This document shows, in pieces, positions 10,317 through 22,238 of a stretch of 64,000 bases of DNA. Position numbers and translations under genes: made by a program. Numbering within the stretch: the stretch's first letter is position 1; every line of letters begins with the position of its first letter. The notes beneath the pieces are model-generated. The model was given only the letters and a program-made list of their open reading frames with translations, ran no database searches and was not told the DNA's origin. The stretch is from NCBI GenBank assembly GCA_036898135.1, contig CM072511.1, positions 162,701,064-162,765,063 on the forward strand, read 5' to 3'. The DNA is from Oncomelania hupensis (Eukaryota > Mollusca > Gastropoda > Littorinimorpha > Pomatiopsidae).

Positions 10317-11130
10317 AAAGTACTTTACGCATTGGTGACGCGTTTTCTGTGGCTTCATTTAACACTTGAATGGCGGGAATTGAATTCGTTTTCACACTCT
10401 CATGACCTAACGCGTCTTTGTTTAAAAGCATTTCTCGTGACATGACGATGACGTGGATTGGAGAAAGCTATCTGATTTGGTAACGTTTTCCTAAACTCGT
10501 TGAAACGGGATGAGACTTGAGGAACTCTTTCAAGACGTCGCTTTTCGGTTGACTCTGTGAGGACGCATGTGATATCAGGTTGTTGTTGTTGTTGTTGTTG
10601 TTGATGATGTTAATGCTGATTTAACTCCAAATTCAATACGTTTATTGACTTTCTGCTAACTTATATGTGCTTCAGGCAATGTATTTTGCAAATTGGCAGA
10701 TTTCCGCGAAAATAAAATGTTGGCAAAAAAATCAAAACAAAAAAACCCCACCAAACTAAATAAATAAATTTTAAAATCCGGAAAATAAAATTTTCTGCAG
10801 AAAAAAAACTCGCGGAGAAATTTTAGGGTGGGCAAACTGTACCGAAGCACCGGTGTACTGTCTTCTGCAACCGGAAGTAGCATGCGCGCGCGTTTTGACT
10901 ACGTCTGAAAATATGGAGATCAGACATTGTTCTGCGGGCATCTTCAACCGCAGAAATAGACAGCGGTGTAAAGAATAAGTGGAAGTGGTAGGGGCTTGAA
11001 AGAAAAGATGAACAGATCACGTTTGGGACATACTTTGTCAAACTGAAGGCACGGGGAAAGGCCAAGTCCTGAGAGCCAAAAGGAGCAAACCCAATGTCCA
11101 AGCTTACATTAAGTAAATTTGGTGTCAGGT
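10317..11130 (+). other. Likely 3' UTR and flank of gene 1
   Basis: No ORF of note. Several AATAAA motifs at about 10712-10790 on the plus strand are candidate polyadenylation signals, about 0.4-0.5 kb after the stop codon. A GTT run lies at 10580-10602. The poly(A) site itself cannot be fixed from sequence alone. Confidence 0.5.
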
Positions 11131-11141
11131 AAATGTTTTGT

Positions 11142-11842
11142 ACCCCTTGGGGTCATGAGCAATCTTGCCACTGTAGATTGTTCAAACCTATAAAGGGAAA
11201 AGTGAAAGCCCCAGTTGAAAACCTGTCTTTCCTTTGTAGGCAAGACAGATTCACTGCGGCAACAGTACCCCCGTTGGAGTGCCGTTTTTTTTTAGTATAA
11301 ATAGTATCCCCACTTTATGGAAATTTAGTGCTTTAAATTCCCACTGTCGCTGTCTCTCTCTCCTTTGTTCTTTCTCATTCCTGCTCTGTTCTATCAATCT
11401 GCTATACTATCTTCTTCTTCGCTGGATCAATGACCTACCTTTTTTCTTGAAAACTCTTCCTGGACAAGACTCCTTGTTTGTGTATGAGGTCTGTTGGATC
11501 AGCTTGGGAGTGTTGGACGCTTTCTGCCGGGTGGTCACTAGGGCTTCCTATGAATGTATTATTTAGCACTATAGGCATTTTATATGTATGTTTTTGTTGA
11601 TGATTTATAATGATGTTTGTATTCTATTTTGTTTTTGTAACCTGGGGTTTGAGTAGTTGGGGTAAAGCCTCAGCCTTCCCCTGCGTGGGATGTCTTTATT
11701 GTAAAGTGACTGGCCGGTGGAGGGCGTCCAATTTTCCCACTAGGGTTGTTTCGGCAGATCTTTTATGCGGATTGGGGGTTGTCCGGTCTTGATTTTTAGC
11801 TCGGAAGAGTCCGCTGGACCTAAAGCAACAATCAAACAAACA
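11142..11842 (+). mobile_element. A700 retroposon, full-length, 11 bp TSD
   Basis: Starts ACCCCTTGGGGTCATGAGC and ends CTAAAGCAACAATCAAACAAAC. AAATGTTTTGT flanks it at 11131-11141 and 11843-11853. It carries GCCGTTTTTTTTTAG in place of the usual GCCGGGGGTTTCAG, a variant shared with the copy at 27632. That suggests a subfamily. Confidence 0.9.
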
Positions 11843-12185
11843 AAATGTTTTGTGATGGTAGCCGAGCGGAGCATTTGACTCCCGTCTCTCGGCCACCACC
11901 TTGAGAACACGGCCCAACCGAGCTGTTATTTTTATATTATCCCTCATAAGAGGGACATAAAAATATTTCCCCTGCAAGGCGGGAAAGCGTGGTTGGTAAT
12001 AAACCGGGTTGCCGGCTACTAGTGCCACGACACTTCAACACAAGTCGCTGCCACCGACCTGCATAAAATGCCTGCCGACAATGTTGTCCCGCTCACCATG
12101 TAGTACTACCACCAAAAGCAGAAGGCGAATGGTCAGCCGGGGAGAACAAATGTCATGTCGCCTTGTCCTGCACAACCCAATGGCA

Positions 12186-12348
12186 GAGGTTGCGTGTAAA
12201 AGTTTGTTTGAATATTTAAGAGTAACAGGCTTTTTTTTTTTTTAAAGATTTGAATGATTTTATAATATTTTGGGATGGCGTTTTTCTGGCCCTGATTTGG
12301 CTCGGAAGAGTCCGCTGGGCCTAAAGCAATAAACATGTAATGTAATGT
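12186..12348 (+). mobile_element. 163 bp chimeric retroposon with A700 3' end, 12 bp TSD
   Basis: AACCCAATGGCA is repeated perfectly at 12174-12185 and 12349-12360. Between the copies, about 95 bp of sequence unlike A700 (with a 12-T run) joins the last ~65 bp of A700 (GGCCCTGATTTGGCTCGG through GTAATGTA). The TSD delimits the chimera as one mobilised unit. So the A700 3' end probably carries the signal recognised by the reverse transcriptase. Confidence 0.8.
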
Positions 12349-12360
12349 AACCCAATGGCA

Positions 12361-13250
12361 TCCCCAAAGGATTCTGCCCAGCAGGAAGCACCCTAGTCTA
12401 ACCAAGAAATTCAAGGTAGACAACTTCTCTCCCAAGCCTCGACCAGTCGCCTCCCTTTCCGCTACATTGATTATCAACTTTTTTTTTTTGCTGTGAATAT
12501 TCATCAGCGCTTGTGGCATTCTCTCCGGAGATTGTAAAGAAAATATTCCTAAGAATCTAATTCGTGGAATTTGAAAAGGTTTTGTTTTCATTATAGACAA
12601 GACGGCAAGCCAGCCATACATAGTCTGAGAGGGGCTCTTTTGGGTTTAAATTTGTGGAAAACTTTCAGCGTCAGGGGGCCTCACAAAACGCTGTCCCTTA
12701 ACCCTTGACCCTGGCAAGGGGCCGTATCGGCCGTATTGGATCTTTACACCCCCAAAGACATTTTTACTTGAAAATGGAAATTTGGAAGTACATTGCCTGG
12801 CTCGACTGATTGAAATTGTTCCTTTGAATGTATTTTCATATTATTTTGGGTAGACGGTTTATAAATCCAAGGTACGTTGAACAGCGCCTGATCAAATTTA
12901 ATAATTGTTTGAATTTCTTCACGAGAGTCCTGTGAGTAATTCTCTTTGTTTTGGGGCTATTCTCATCAAAGCGGATTCAAATTGGGTGTTCTTGGAATAT
13001 TTATAACATTATTTGTCTTCTTGACATATTTATTTGTTGTTTTGTTTGTTTGTTTTACATAATTGATTGAGGGTTATTGAACTAATTTATTTTTAGTTAT
13101 TTATTGTGCTTTTTTCAATGGATTTTAATTCTTTGTTTCTTTTTTTTCTTTTAGGTTTGTTTTTTCTTTTTTAAAGTTTTTATTTTTATTTATTTAATAG
13201 TCCTTTCAAAATATTGTATTTTTTTATTTATTTTATTTCACTATCTTTCA
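12361..13250. other. No gene recognised; AT-rich
   Basis: Contains T-rich stretches (13000-13250) and short scattered ORFs without recognisable content. Confidence 0.5.
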
Positions 13251-13466
<216 letters not shown>

Positions 13467-14679
13467 AACCTATTTGTCAATGTGTCTGTTTGTCTTTCCG
13501 TCTGTCTGTGTGTTTATCTATATGTCTATCTGAATGGGTTATTTGGTTATTTCAACTAGTTTTGACCTGACTGCACATATTAAGTGTTTTTTTAATCGAG
13601 CGTTATCGGGTTGAGGAGATGATTGCTGGTTCTGTATGTGTTAAGTTGTTGTTGTTGTTGTTGCTGTTGTTGTCGCCGTTGTCGTTGACATCGTCGTTAT
13701 TGGCGTGGACCTTATTTTTTTATATGCATCGTAGTGTACAGATAGTATTAAACATTTTTAGCATCTAAACCAAAGCAGTTATAGTCTTAATTATTACCGC
13801 CAGTGGTGTGTACGCGTGTGTAGTGTGGTGTGTAGGGTATTTTTCAATAATATTTGTATGTACATGTTTGCGTGTATGTGTGGGCATATGCTTGTGTGTT
13901 TAGTGTATGTGTGTGTGTTAGTGTGTGTTTAAGTGTATGTGTGTGTTTAGTGTATGTTTGTATTAGTGTGCTTGTGTGTTAGTGTGCGTGTGTTTTAGTG
14001 TGCGTGTGTGTTTAGTGTATGTGTGTGTTAGTGTGCGTGTGTTTTAGTGTATGTGTGTGTTAGTGTGCGTGTGTGTTTAGTGTATGTGTGTGTTAGTGTG
14101 CGTGTGTTTTAGTGTGTGTGTGTGTGTTAGTGTGCGTGTGTGTTTAGTGTGTGTTTGTGTGCGTGTGTTTAGTGTATGGGTGTGTTAGAGCGTGTGTGTT
14201 TAGTAGTGTATTTGTGTGTTAGAGTGCCTGTATGTTTAGTGTATGTGTGTGTTAGTGTGCCTGTGTGTTTAATGTATGTGTGTGTTAGTGTGCGTGTGTG
14301 TTTAGTGTATGGGTGTGTTAGAGTGCCTGTGTGTTTAGTGTAACTATGTGTGTGTTAGTGTGCCTGAGTGTTTAGTGTATGTGTGTGTTAAAGTGTGTGT
14401 GTTTAGTAGTGTATGTGTGTGTTAGAGTGCCTGTGTGTTTCGTGTATGTGTGTGTTAGTGTGCGTGTGTGTTTAGTGCATGTGTGTGTTAGTGTGCGTTT
14501 GTTTTAGTGTATGTTTGTGTTAGTGTGCGTGTGTGTTTAGTGTGTGTTTGTGTGCGTGTGTTTAGTGTATGTGTGTGTTAGAGCGTGTGTGTTTAGTAGT
14601 GTAGGTGTGTGTTAGAGTGCCTGTGTGTTTCGTGTATGTGTGTGTTAGTGTGCCTGTGTGTTTAATGTATGTGTGTGTT

Positions 14680-15440
14680 CCCATTCCTGCTCTGTCCTAT
14701 CACTCTGCTATACTATCTTCTTCTTCGCTAGATCAATGACCTACCCTTTTTCTTGAAAACTCTTCCTGGACAAGACTCCTTGTTTATGTATGAGGTCTGT
14801 TGGATCAGCTTGGGAGTATTGGACGCTTTCTGCCGGGTGGTCACTAGGGCTTCCTATGATGTTATTAGTTAGCAATATAGGCATTTTATATGTATGTGTT
14901 TTGTTGATAATTTATAATGATGTTTGTATTCTATTTTGTTTTTGTAACCGGGGGTTCGATTAGTTGGGGTCACACCGACTCAACCAAAGCTTTTAGGTTT
15001 TGAAGCTAGTTCAGCCAGGCTAGCTATAAATAGCTTCGCCGGTGCTCTTCTTTCCAGTTTTTTTTTTTTTTGGTAGTCTCCTCTCTGAAAATCCTTTTCG
15101 GGAAGAGAGGGGACTATAAACTGATTAAAAAAAAAATCTTCTTTCCTTTCCTTTCACTGAAAGGGAGGGTGTAGGCAAGTTATAAATAGCCCGCAGCCAG
15201 CAAATTGTGGGAGAACCTAAGAGTGCTGCTCACATAGGCATTGAGCTGGTGTGGGGTAAAGCCTCAGCCGTCCCCTGCGTGGGATGTCTTTATTGTAAAG
15301 TGACTGGCCGGTGGAGGGCATTCAGTTTTCCCACTAGGGTTGTTTCAGCAGATCTTTTATGCGGATCGGGGGTTGTCTGGTCCTGATTTGGCTCGGAAGA
15401 GTCCGCTGGACCTAAAGCAACAATCAATCAATCAATCAAT
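14680..15440 (+). mobile_element. A700 retroposon, 5'-truncated, carrying an internal insertion
   Basis: Starts within the TCCCATTCCTGCTCTG segment and ends AAAGCAACAATCAATCAATC. It is split at 14971-15252 by an unrelated sequence. No TSD can be defined because the flanks are TG repeats. Confidence 0.85.
14971..15252. mobile_element. ~282 bp insertion in A700, possible DNA-transposon remnant
   Basis: TGGGGT occurs on both sides of the insertion (14965-14970 and 15252-15257), a 6 bp candidate TSD. The ends CACACCGACTCAA and TTGAGCTGGTG form an imperfect inverted pair. The inside has TATAAATAGC twice in opposing contexts and two purine/pyrimidine tracts. There is no ORF, and the class is uncertain. 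Confidence 0.5.
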
Positions 15441-15647
15441 AGTGTGCGTGTGTGTTTAGTGTATGGGTGTGTTAGAGTGCCTGTGTGTTTAGTGTAACTA
15501 TGTGTGTGTTAGTGTGCCTGTGTGTTTAGTGTATGTGTGTGTTAGAGCGTGTGTGTTTAGTAGTGTATGTGTGTGTTAGAGTGCCTGGGTGTTTCGTGTA
15601 GGTGTGTGTTAGTGTGCGTGTGTGTTTAATGTATGTGTGTGTTAGTG

Positions 15648-17157
15648 GCAGGACACGCACTTTTCCAGGAGCTGACATCTGAAGTGACCACTATCTCGTG
15701 ATGATGTCTTTCCGGCTCCACTTGAAGAGAGTAAGCACAGCAAATTTCAAAGTGCACTAGACTGAAGTTCGACCTGGACAAACTGCAAAACTCGGAGGTG
15801 GCAGAAATATTTCAGGCCACATTTGAATGGAAATTTGCACCACTGCTCATTCTTGGGGCTGGTGAAGTAGATGTCAACACCATGCCCACCACTTTTAACC
15901 CAGCTGTGACAGATGCCGCCACTGAGATCCATGGCAAGCACCACCCAAAGAAGAAGCCGTGGATCACACCTGACCTTTTGGATCTGTGTAATAAACGAAG
16001 AGAGATGAAAAAGAAAAAGAATACCTCACAGGGAGCTGATGACTACCGAAAAATCAACTACGACATCCGAAAAGGCATGCGCTCAGCAAATTATAACTGG
16101 ATAGAAGGTCAATGTCTGGAAATAGAGAACAGTCTGAACAAGAACACAGCAAGAAGGCTTACCAGACTGTGAAGCGGCTGACAAGTGTTAAACAGCCCAA
16201 GACCTCCACGATCCAAAGCAAGTCTGGCATGTGCCTTACAGAAGAAAATGAAGTCTTGGACAGATGGACAGAGTACAGTTCTGACCTTTACAACCACACA
16301 CCAAACGGAGACCCATCAGTTCAAGCATATCCCGAGAACAGAGAAGAAAAATAAATCCTCCCAATTCTCCTAGAAGAAGTCGAGGCAACAGTGCAATCGC
16401 CGAAGAAAGGGAAATCAGCGGGAGTGGACAACAGACCCGCGGAACTGCTTCCAGCAGGAGGAGAAGCAATGTTTGATGCACTCACCATTATTTGTAACAA
16501 GATCTGGCAGAGTGGGGACTGGCCTACACCATGGACCCAGTCGCTTTTCATCACTGTTCCAAAAACAGGTAACCTTCATTAATGTGAAAATTAGCGCATC
16601 ATCAGCCTCATCAGCCATCCCAGCAAGGTCCTCCTGAAAATAATACTCAAGAGGTTGAAACCCCAAGCTGAACAAATCATGTAGACTTTGTAGACTTTTA
16701 AAAGGCGTTTGACCGAGTCTGACATGCAGCTGTGTGGGCAACAATGAGAGTGTAAAACATCAGCTCTAACATTATTGAAGTCATCAATAGCCTGTATGAC
16801 AAGGCTACCAGTGCAATCCTCCACAACAGCGCCGACAGACCTTCACACAAGCCATTGGACAACACGATGACCTGCTCACAGTGGTAAAGAAACGGAAACT
16901 CCGATGGTATGGCCACGTCACCAGATCATCAGTCCTTGCAAAGACCATCCTTCAGGGCTTAGTGCAAGGAGGTAGCAGAAGAGGGAGACCGAAAAAGAGG
17001 TCGGAGGACAACATTCGAGAATGGACAGGTTTGACACTGAGCGAAGCCATCAGGGTTGCTGAGGACAGAGAAAGATGGAGTACACTGGTTAAACGATTAT
17101 CTGTGGTGCCCTTACGACCTCCGAATTACGGGATAGGATATGATAGAATAGGATAAG
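15648..17157 (+). mobile_element. LINE-G copy, rearranged
   Basis: Begins in the end of an endonuclease domain (decayed SDHDLVMMSF context near 15690-15710) and continues through DLDKLQNSEVAEIFQATFEW (15770-15830). It ends in GATAGGATATGATAGAATAGGATA. Two internal deletions remove most of the reverse transcriptase: one near 16680, where AACAAATCAT joins GTAGACTTT, and one near 16830, where AACAGCGCC joins GACAGACC. Frameshifts and an in-frame TAA also break the ORF. GTGTGTTAGTG at 15637-15647 and 17158-17168 is a plausible TSD, though it lies in a TG repeat. Confidence 0.88.
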
Positions 17158-17408
17158 GTGTGTTAGTGTGCGTATGGTGTGCGTTTGTGTATGTATATGT
17201 ATCTGTGTGTGTTGTGATTATGTGTGTGTATCTGTGTGTATTGTATGTTTGTGTATGTGTGTGTGTGAATGAGGATGATTCTGTTTTCTTAGATGTGCTA
17301 CTGTACTTACTCTACAACTAACAGCAGGTGCGCATTGATGTTGGGCTTGATCTACACACCTAGTTTACTGCTAGAACATGCCCGTGTGTGTTCGTATTGG
17401 AACTGGAA

Positions 17409-17409
<1 letters not shown>

Positions 17410-17477
<68 letters not shown>

Positions 17478-17513
17478 GACTACTACTACTACGACGACGA
17501 CGACGACGACGAG
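17410..17513. repeat. (TAC)n microsatellite with CGA end
   Basis: About 28 ACT units followed by ACG/GAC units. The poly-Thr ORF is an artefact. Confidence 0.97.
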
Positions 17514-17858
17514 TTAAGTTCAAGGGCCTTCACCTTAATTGACAAACTGATGTAGCATCACTGGACATTTTGGTGTTAAACCAAAACGCCGTGTCTGTAT
17601 AGAGATGAAAATGACAACACAAGCAATACCATGCATAATTCCAAGACGCTATAAGAACACCCAGCATCTTACAGAATACACAATCCTTAATTGTCCACAC
17701 AAATATCTGCAAGGAAATTCTTGGTGCAGTGTCCATTTGCATATAAAATAAAATATAAAAAAAGCAATGAAACCGTAACATCGACACAAAACTGAAAAAA
17801 AATAATGATGATATCTACTCTGCCGGCTTTCAAGTCACAGATTAAGCTACAAACACTT

Positions 17859-18015
17859 CCTATCCTATCCTATCCCATCCCATAACCCGAAGGTCGTACG
17901 GGCACCACAGATGATCGCTTAACCAGCATACTCCATCTTTCTCTGTCCTCAGCAGCCCTCATGGCTTCGCTCAGTGTCAAACCAGTCCATTCTCGAATGT
18001 TGTCCTCCCACCTTC
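17859..18015 (-). mobile_element. LINE-G 3' fragment with 10 bp TSD
   Basis: On the minus strand this is the last ~157 bp of LINE-G, ending in GGATA repeats. ACAAACACTT is duplicated at 17849-17858 and 18016-18025. It is a strongly 5'-truncated but authentic insertion. Confidence 0.9.
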
Positions 18016-18746
18016 ACAAACACTTAAAACTCTAAATTAGACACAAAGGTCAGAATGGACACTACTGGTCGCGAGAGAGTTGCTTCCCCTGTTTCCTGGC
18101 ACGCCGTCCCTCTGGCGCTAGCCTCTTTGGAGGCACTATCTCCTTGCAATCTAAAAGCTATACATTTGTCACGACGACCCCGCCACTGATACGGTGCGAC
18201 AGAAATGTCGTGACGGATTAGGACGAGGACGCCAGGATTAGAAACTGTCAGTCCTAGTCGCCTATTTTCGTCCACGTCACTCGATCTCGTGTCAATTTTC
18301 GAGGTGGCGAGATTTACGATACCTATGTGTCGTGTGAAATGGCTTGACAGCCAGGTTTTGAAGAGTGCATGTTGCTGTCAATAGTTAATAATAATAATAA
18401 TAACGGATTTTTATATAGCGGATACTCCAGCCTATGACCAGACTCACCACGCTTTACATAGTCATTACATATAAGTACATGCACTCGATAAAACATCGCT
18501 TTAGCTACAATACACCAAAAGACAGAACAGTAAGGGTACAAATTATTTACACTTATGTACACAAATTACAATTTACAACTATGTACACAAATGACAGAAA
18601 AGGCAAATAGAATAGTAAAAACATATTCACAGCTATTTATATGCCCGGTTAGGCCCAGGAGGAAAAACAGTATAAATATGTACAGCCGTGTATACACTTA
18701 CGGATCAGACAGAGACAAAGAGGAGAGAATGGCAGCGGGATACAGA

Positions 18747-19538
18747 TCATTCTGAATAGTGAAGTTTGAAGAGGTGGGTTTTGAGGGCCTTTTTGAATGC
18801 TTGTGTTGATTGTATGTTGCGGATATGGGAGGGAAGGGAGTTCCACTGCTTAGGTGCGGAGTAAGCGAATGCACGTTGGCCGTATGTCTTAGTGCGGGTG
18901 ACGGGAACCTTGAGTGTGCGAGTGTCAGCAGAAGATCTTAAAGTGCGTGAAGGGGAGTAGACAGACAGTAGATCAGCAAGGTAGGGGGGACAAGAATCTG
19001 TGAAGAAGTTGTGACAGAGAACAGAGAGTTTGTACTCTATGCGTGCTTGCACAGGAAGCCAGTGAAGGGAATGTAGTAGAGGTGTGATGTGATCGCGTTT
19101 CTTAGCTCGGAATACTAGTCTAGCTGCTGAGTTCTGAACCTTTTGTAACTTGTCAATGATGTGTTTTGGGGAGCCAGCGAGGAGAGAGTTGCAATAGTCA
19201 AGACGAGAAAGGACGAGAGCGCAGACTAGGGTTTTGGTGGCAGTGAGCGTAAGATAGTGGCGAAAGGAGCTGATTTGGCGTATGGCCGTGTATGCAGAGC
19301 GACAGACGTTGGAGATGTGGTTGTTGAGGGACAGGTCATCGGAGAGAATGTAGCCGAGATTTCTTACTGAGGATGAGAACTGAATGTTTGTTGTCCCTAC
19401 TGTAAGCGATGTTGGGAGAGGCGGGAGTGAGGAGGAGGTGTTGTGCTTGTGAATGGGGAGGGCTTCGGTTTTATCGTCATTAAGCTTAAGCTTGTTGAGT
19501 GTCATCCATGACTTAATGTCTGTGATGCAGTTCTCCAA
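18747..19538 (-). pseudogene. LINE-C reverse transcriptase C-terminal part
   Basis: Open for 263 codons without a stop. It carries the thumb and post-RT signatures of CR1/L2-type LINEs: WMTLNKLKLNDDKTE, LSRLDYCNSLLAG, LHWLPVQARIEYKLSVL, APKQWNSLPSHIR and KKALKTHLFKLHYSE at the terminus. The catalytic YADD-type box lies upstream, beyond about 19570. The element lacks endonuclease and palm N-terminus, so it cannot be autonomous. Confidence 0.88.
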
Positions 19539-19640
19539 AGTCTGAACAGTGGAATTAATGAGAGAGGGGGCTGTGGATTTATAAAGTTGTGTGTCGTCCG
19601 CAAATGACTGACTCTCAACAGCATGCTTTCTAAGCAGGAG

Positions 19641-19700
19641 CCGGTCCTGATTTGGCTCGGAAGAGTCCGCTGGACCTAAAGCAACAATAAATCAATCAAT
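19641..19700 (+). mobile_element. A700 3' fragment, 60 bp, perfect 11 bp TSD
   Basis: Only CCGGTCCTGATTTGGCTC through AATCAATCAAT is present. CTAAGCAGGAG occurs at 19630-19640 and 19701-19711. Severe 5' truncation with an exact TSD is the hallmark of LINE-type retroposition. It inserted into an existing LINE-C. Confidence 0.9.
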
Positions 19701-19953
19701 CTAAGCAGGAGAAGCAGTGGCTTGGTGTACAGAGTGAATAACACCGGCCCTAAAACGGAACCCTGAGGCACGCCGCACACCAAGTCTGCTGTGCTGGAGA
19801 AACAGCCATCGACAGTGACTGCTTGTGATCTGTCGGAAAGATATGAGTTCTTACTTCATAGTTTTTTTTTTTTAACATCCCGCCGTTCAGACAGGACGGA
19901 GTAAATCTGATTAAAACAACATGCATGTCCATCACAACTTCCACACCGTTTTA

Positions 19954-20957
19954 CCTTTGTGTTTCCCTTATGATCAGTTTATTCAAGGCTGGTTCGAGGA
20001 AATAAACAATAATGAATTTTGCTATAATTATCGAATGTTTAAGCTACATTTTGAATTTGAAAAATATTTGCAAGTTCTACCAACAAATCTTGCAATATCT
20101 GTTCTAAAGTTTAGGACACCTAACTACAGAATGCCAGTGCAGAGAGGCAGATATTTTAACATTCCTAGACACGAACGTGTATGTCAAAAATGTAATAGGG
20201 GCGATCTTGGTGACGAGTTTCATTATTTATTTTTGTGTTCACATTTTTGTAACTCGAGAAGAGAATTATTAAAATCATATTATTATAGATATCCCAGTGC
20301 CATCAAATTTCAAGAATTATTGTCATCTAATAAATAGTCAGTATTATTAAAGCTTGTAAAGCTAATTAAATTAATTAGTAAACAATTGTAACGTTGTTAT
20401 GCCATGTCAAAAATTAATTATTAAACAATTATAACGTTGTTATCCCATGTCAAACATTAATTATTAAACAATTGTAACGTTGTTATCCCATGTCAAAAAT
20501 TAATTATTAAACAATTGTAACGTTGTTATCCCATGTCAAACATTAATTATTAAACAATTGTAACGTTGTTATCCCATGTCAAACATTAATTATTAAACAA
20601 TTGTAACGTTGTTATCCCATGTCAAGAATTAATCTAGTTCTGATATTTACAGGTTGTGTGTAACAAAAACAATTTCAGTAGTTTGCCATTGATGTGTTTA
20701 GATTGAATTGTATTGTTAGTTATGATTCCTAGTTGCTATCCCCAATCAATTTATTTTTTCTTCTTTTCCCCTCTCAATCGCTCCCCTCCCCACCCTTCTG
20801 CAAACCCTTTGTGTACATAAATAGTTTTAATTTTAAAAAAATTTACAATGTTATATAATTAATTATTTTGCAGGTGTGTGTCTATCATTTTAACCATGCC
20901 CATGTGCTCTTAATGTTTTTTTCTGGAATAAACTTGCCTTGCCTTGCCTTGCTGTAC
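19954..20957 (+). mobile_element. 3' end of a LINE with zinc-knuckle C-terminus (I/Nimb-like?)
   Basis: The ORF ending at 20337 contains LKFRTPNYRMPVQRGRYF and VCQKCNRGDLGDEFHYLFLC, a C-x2-C-x9-H-x4-C zinc-knuckle-like motif seen at the end of several LINE polyproteins. The 3' UTR includes a 43 bp minisatellite and ends in CTTGC repeats at about 20940-20957. Everything upstream of the C-terminal ~125 residues is missing. The clade name is from memory of such motifs, not from an alignment. Confidence 0.75.
20375..20632. repeat. 43 bp minisatellite, 6 copies, in LINE 3' UTR
   Basis: The unit begins TAACGTTGTTATCCCATGTC and ends AATTATTAAACAATTG. Copies differ at one or two positions (CAAACATT or CAAAAATT). 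Confidence 0.92.
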
Positions 20958-21891
20958 TTTAAAATAATGATAATGAAGCGTTCTCGCGAATACGTGAATC
21001 TTTTCTCGGCGTCTTTGTTCTCTTGTCCCGCCTCATAGACACTATCTTTTACTTGTTAAGCACTCCTAGGTCTCCACTTCGAACATCAAGGGAGAGGTAC
21101 AGGGTAGATTTAAGAGTGACTCGCGTAGCGGTCCAGTGTCGCCGAGTTGTCTAAGTGGGCTAAGTTACATTCTTTATAGCGAGTTCTGCACGATACTATC
21201 GGAAGTGAACTTCTCAAGGAGGATAATTTAATAATTACGAACGTTCCCATAGATAGCTGGTAAATTAACATCTAATTTTTTCAGTACTATCTGTTTATCT
21301 CTAAGCTAAGTTACAACATCTTTGTCGCCACACTTCTGATATTACAAGCGGTATTTTTTGGTTTAAACCTTATTTGTGTCCAAGCGGGGCCACATTCCCT
21401 GGAACTTTCAAAAGGCTTTGTGACGTTGAAAGGCGTGAAAGTTGGTCGCTTAAAATAGGTGAGCCGTTTTCCGTACCTACCCAGGATCAGGGCTGACCAA
21501 CGGCACTGTTGCTACAACTTCTGAAGATTGCAGGATGCTGTAGGTTCAGCTTCTGACCCTCGGACTCTTCGAGTTTCTGTTTCTGTGGATCCCGCTCTTT
21601 CCCTGCCTTAGGACCGTCTGCGTGGAATCCACTCCCACGTTCTCCTCGCAGCAAACCCTCAGTCTCCTCCGACAAACAGAACCTAAAACTCATCTGTTCT
21701 CGTCTTCCTTTGATCATTTAACCATCTTCCATAACAATGGTCTGTACCGCACTGTTTCTACCAACCCATGTAGCCCACAATATATACCTTCTTTTTTTCT
21801 TTTTCCTTATGAGTTTTTGGGGGTCGTGTGAATGTGTGAGAATTGCGCTTTGAACTGATTTTGTTTAAAAGGAAGTGCTATATAAATACCC

Positions 21892-21892
<1 letters not shown>
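20958..21892. other. No gene recognised
   Basis: Short ORFs on both strands (for example 21487-21717 minus) have no recognisable motifs. No listed repeat family is present. Confidence 0.45.
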
Positions 21893-21962
<70 letters not shown>

Positions 21963-22015
21963 TCCCCGTTGGGGTGCCGGGGTTTTCAGTATAAATAGTA
22001 TCTCCACTTTCTGGA
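21893..22015. repeat. (ATT)n followed by an A700 5' fragment
   Basis: About 23 ATT units (21893-21961) are followed by CCCCGTTGGGGTGCCGGGG through CCACTTTCTGGAAA (21963-22015), the first ~55 bp of the A700 core on the plus strand. A700 sequence then stops abruptly. Confidence 0.85.
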
Positions 22016-22018
22016 AAA

Positions 22019-22238
22019 CTCATCGGAACAAGACCGAAAAGGAAGACAAATGAGGCATAGAAAGACATGAGACAGACAAACAGACATATGCAGACAAACA
22101 ATAGACTACAACACACGAAATTAGACGTTGGTGAGAAGAACACGCTGCCATTTTATGTTATTTTATTCAATTCTGACAAAAGCACAACTTGATAAGAAAA
22201 ATATTCACATGTACATATTAAAACGTTCAATTAGCGCT
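22019..22238. repeat. 218 bp duplicated segment, copy 1
   Basis: Matches 23450-23669 at about 95 percent by eye, from CATCGGAACAAGACCG to TTCAATTAGCGCT. Copy 1 is immediately followed by an A700 insertion; copy 2 is not. Confidence 0.9.

Larger units (their letters stand above)
13880..17280. repeat. TG-rich minisatellite, interrupted by an A700 and a LINE-G
   Basis: Irregular units of the type TGTGTGTTAGTGTGCGTGTGTGTTTAGTGTA occupy 13880-14679, 15441-15647 and 17158-17280. The pieces were one array: an A700 (14680-15440) and a LINE-G (15648-17157) were inserted into it. The block at 15441-15640 repeats variants seen at 14281-14470 (TAACTATGTG, TAGTAGTGTA), pointing to internal duplication. 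Confidence 0.85.
18387..19855 (-). mobile_element. LINE-C (CR1/L2-like) copy, 5'-truncated
   Basis: Reading leftward from about 19855, RT begins at SDRSQAVTVDG and GVPQGSVLGPVLFTLYTK. A FADDTQLYKS catalytic box follows, then the long open stretch 19538-18747. The 3' UTR ends GGAGTATCCGCTATATA and TTA repeats at 18387. A 60 bp A700 3' fragment is inserted at 19641-19700. The copy at 45992-46688 is nearly identical over the 3' part, so this subfamily is young. Confidence 0.9.
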
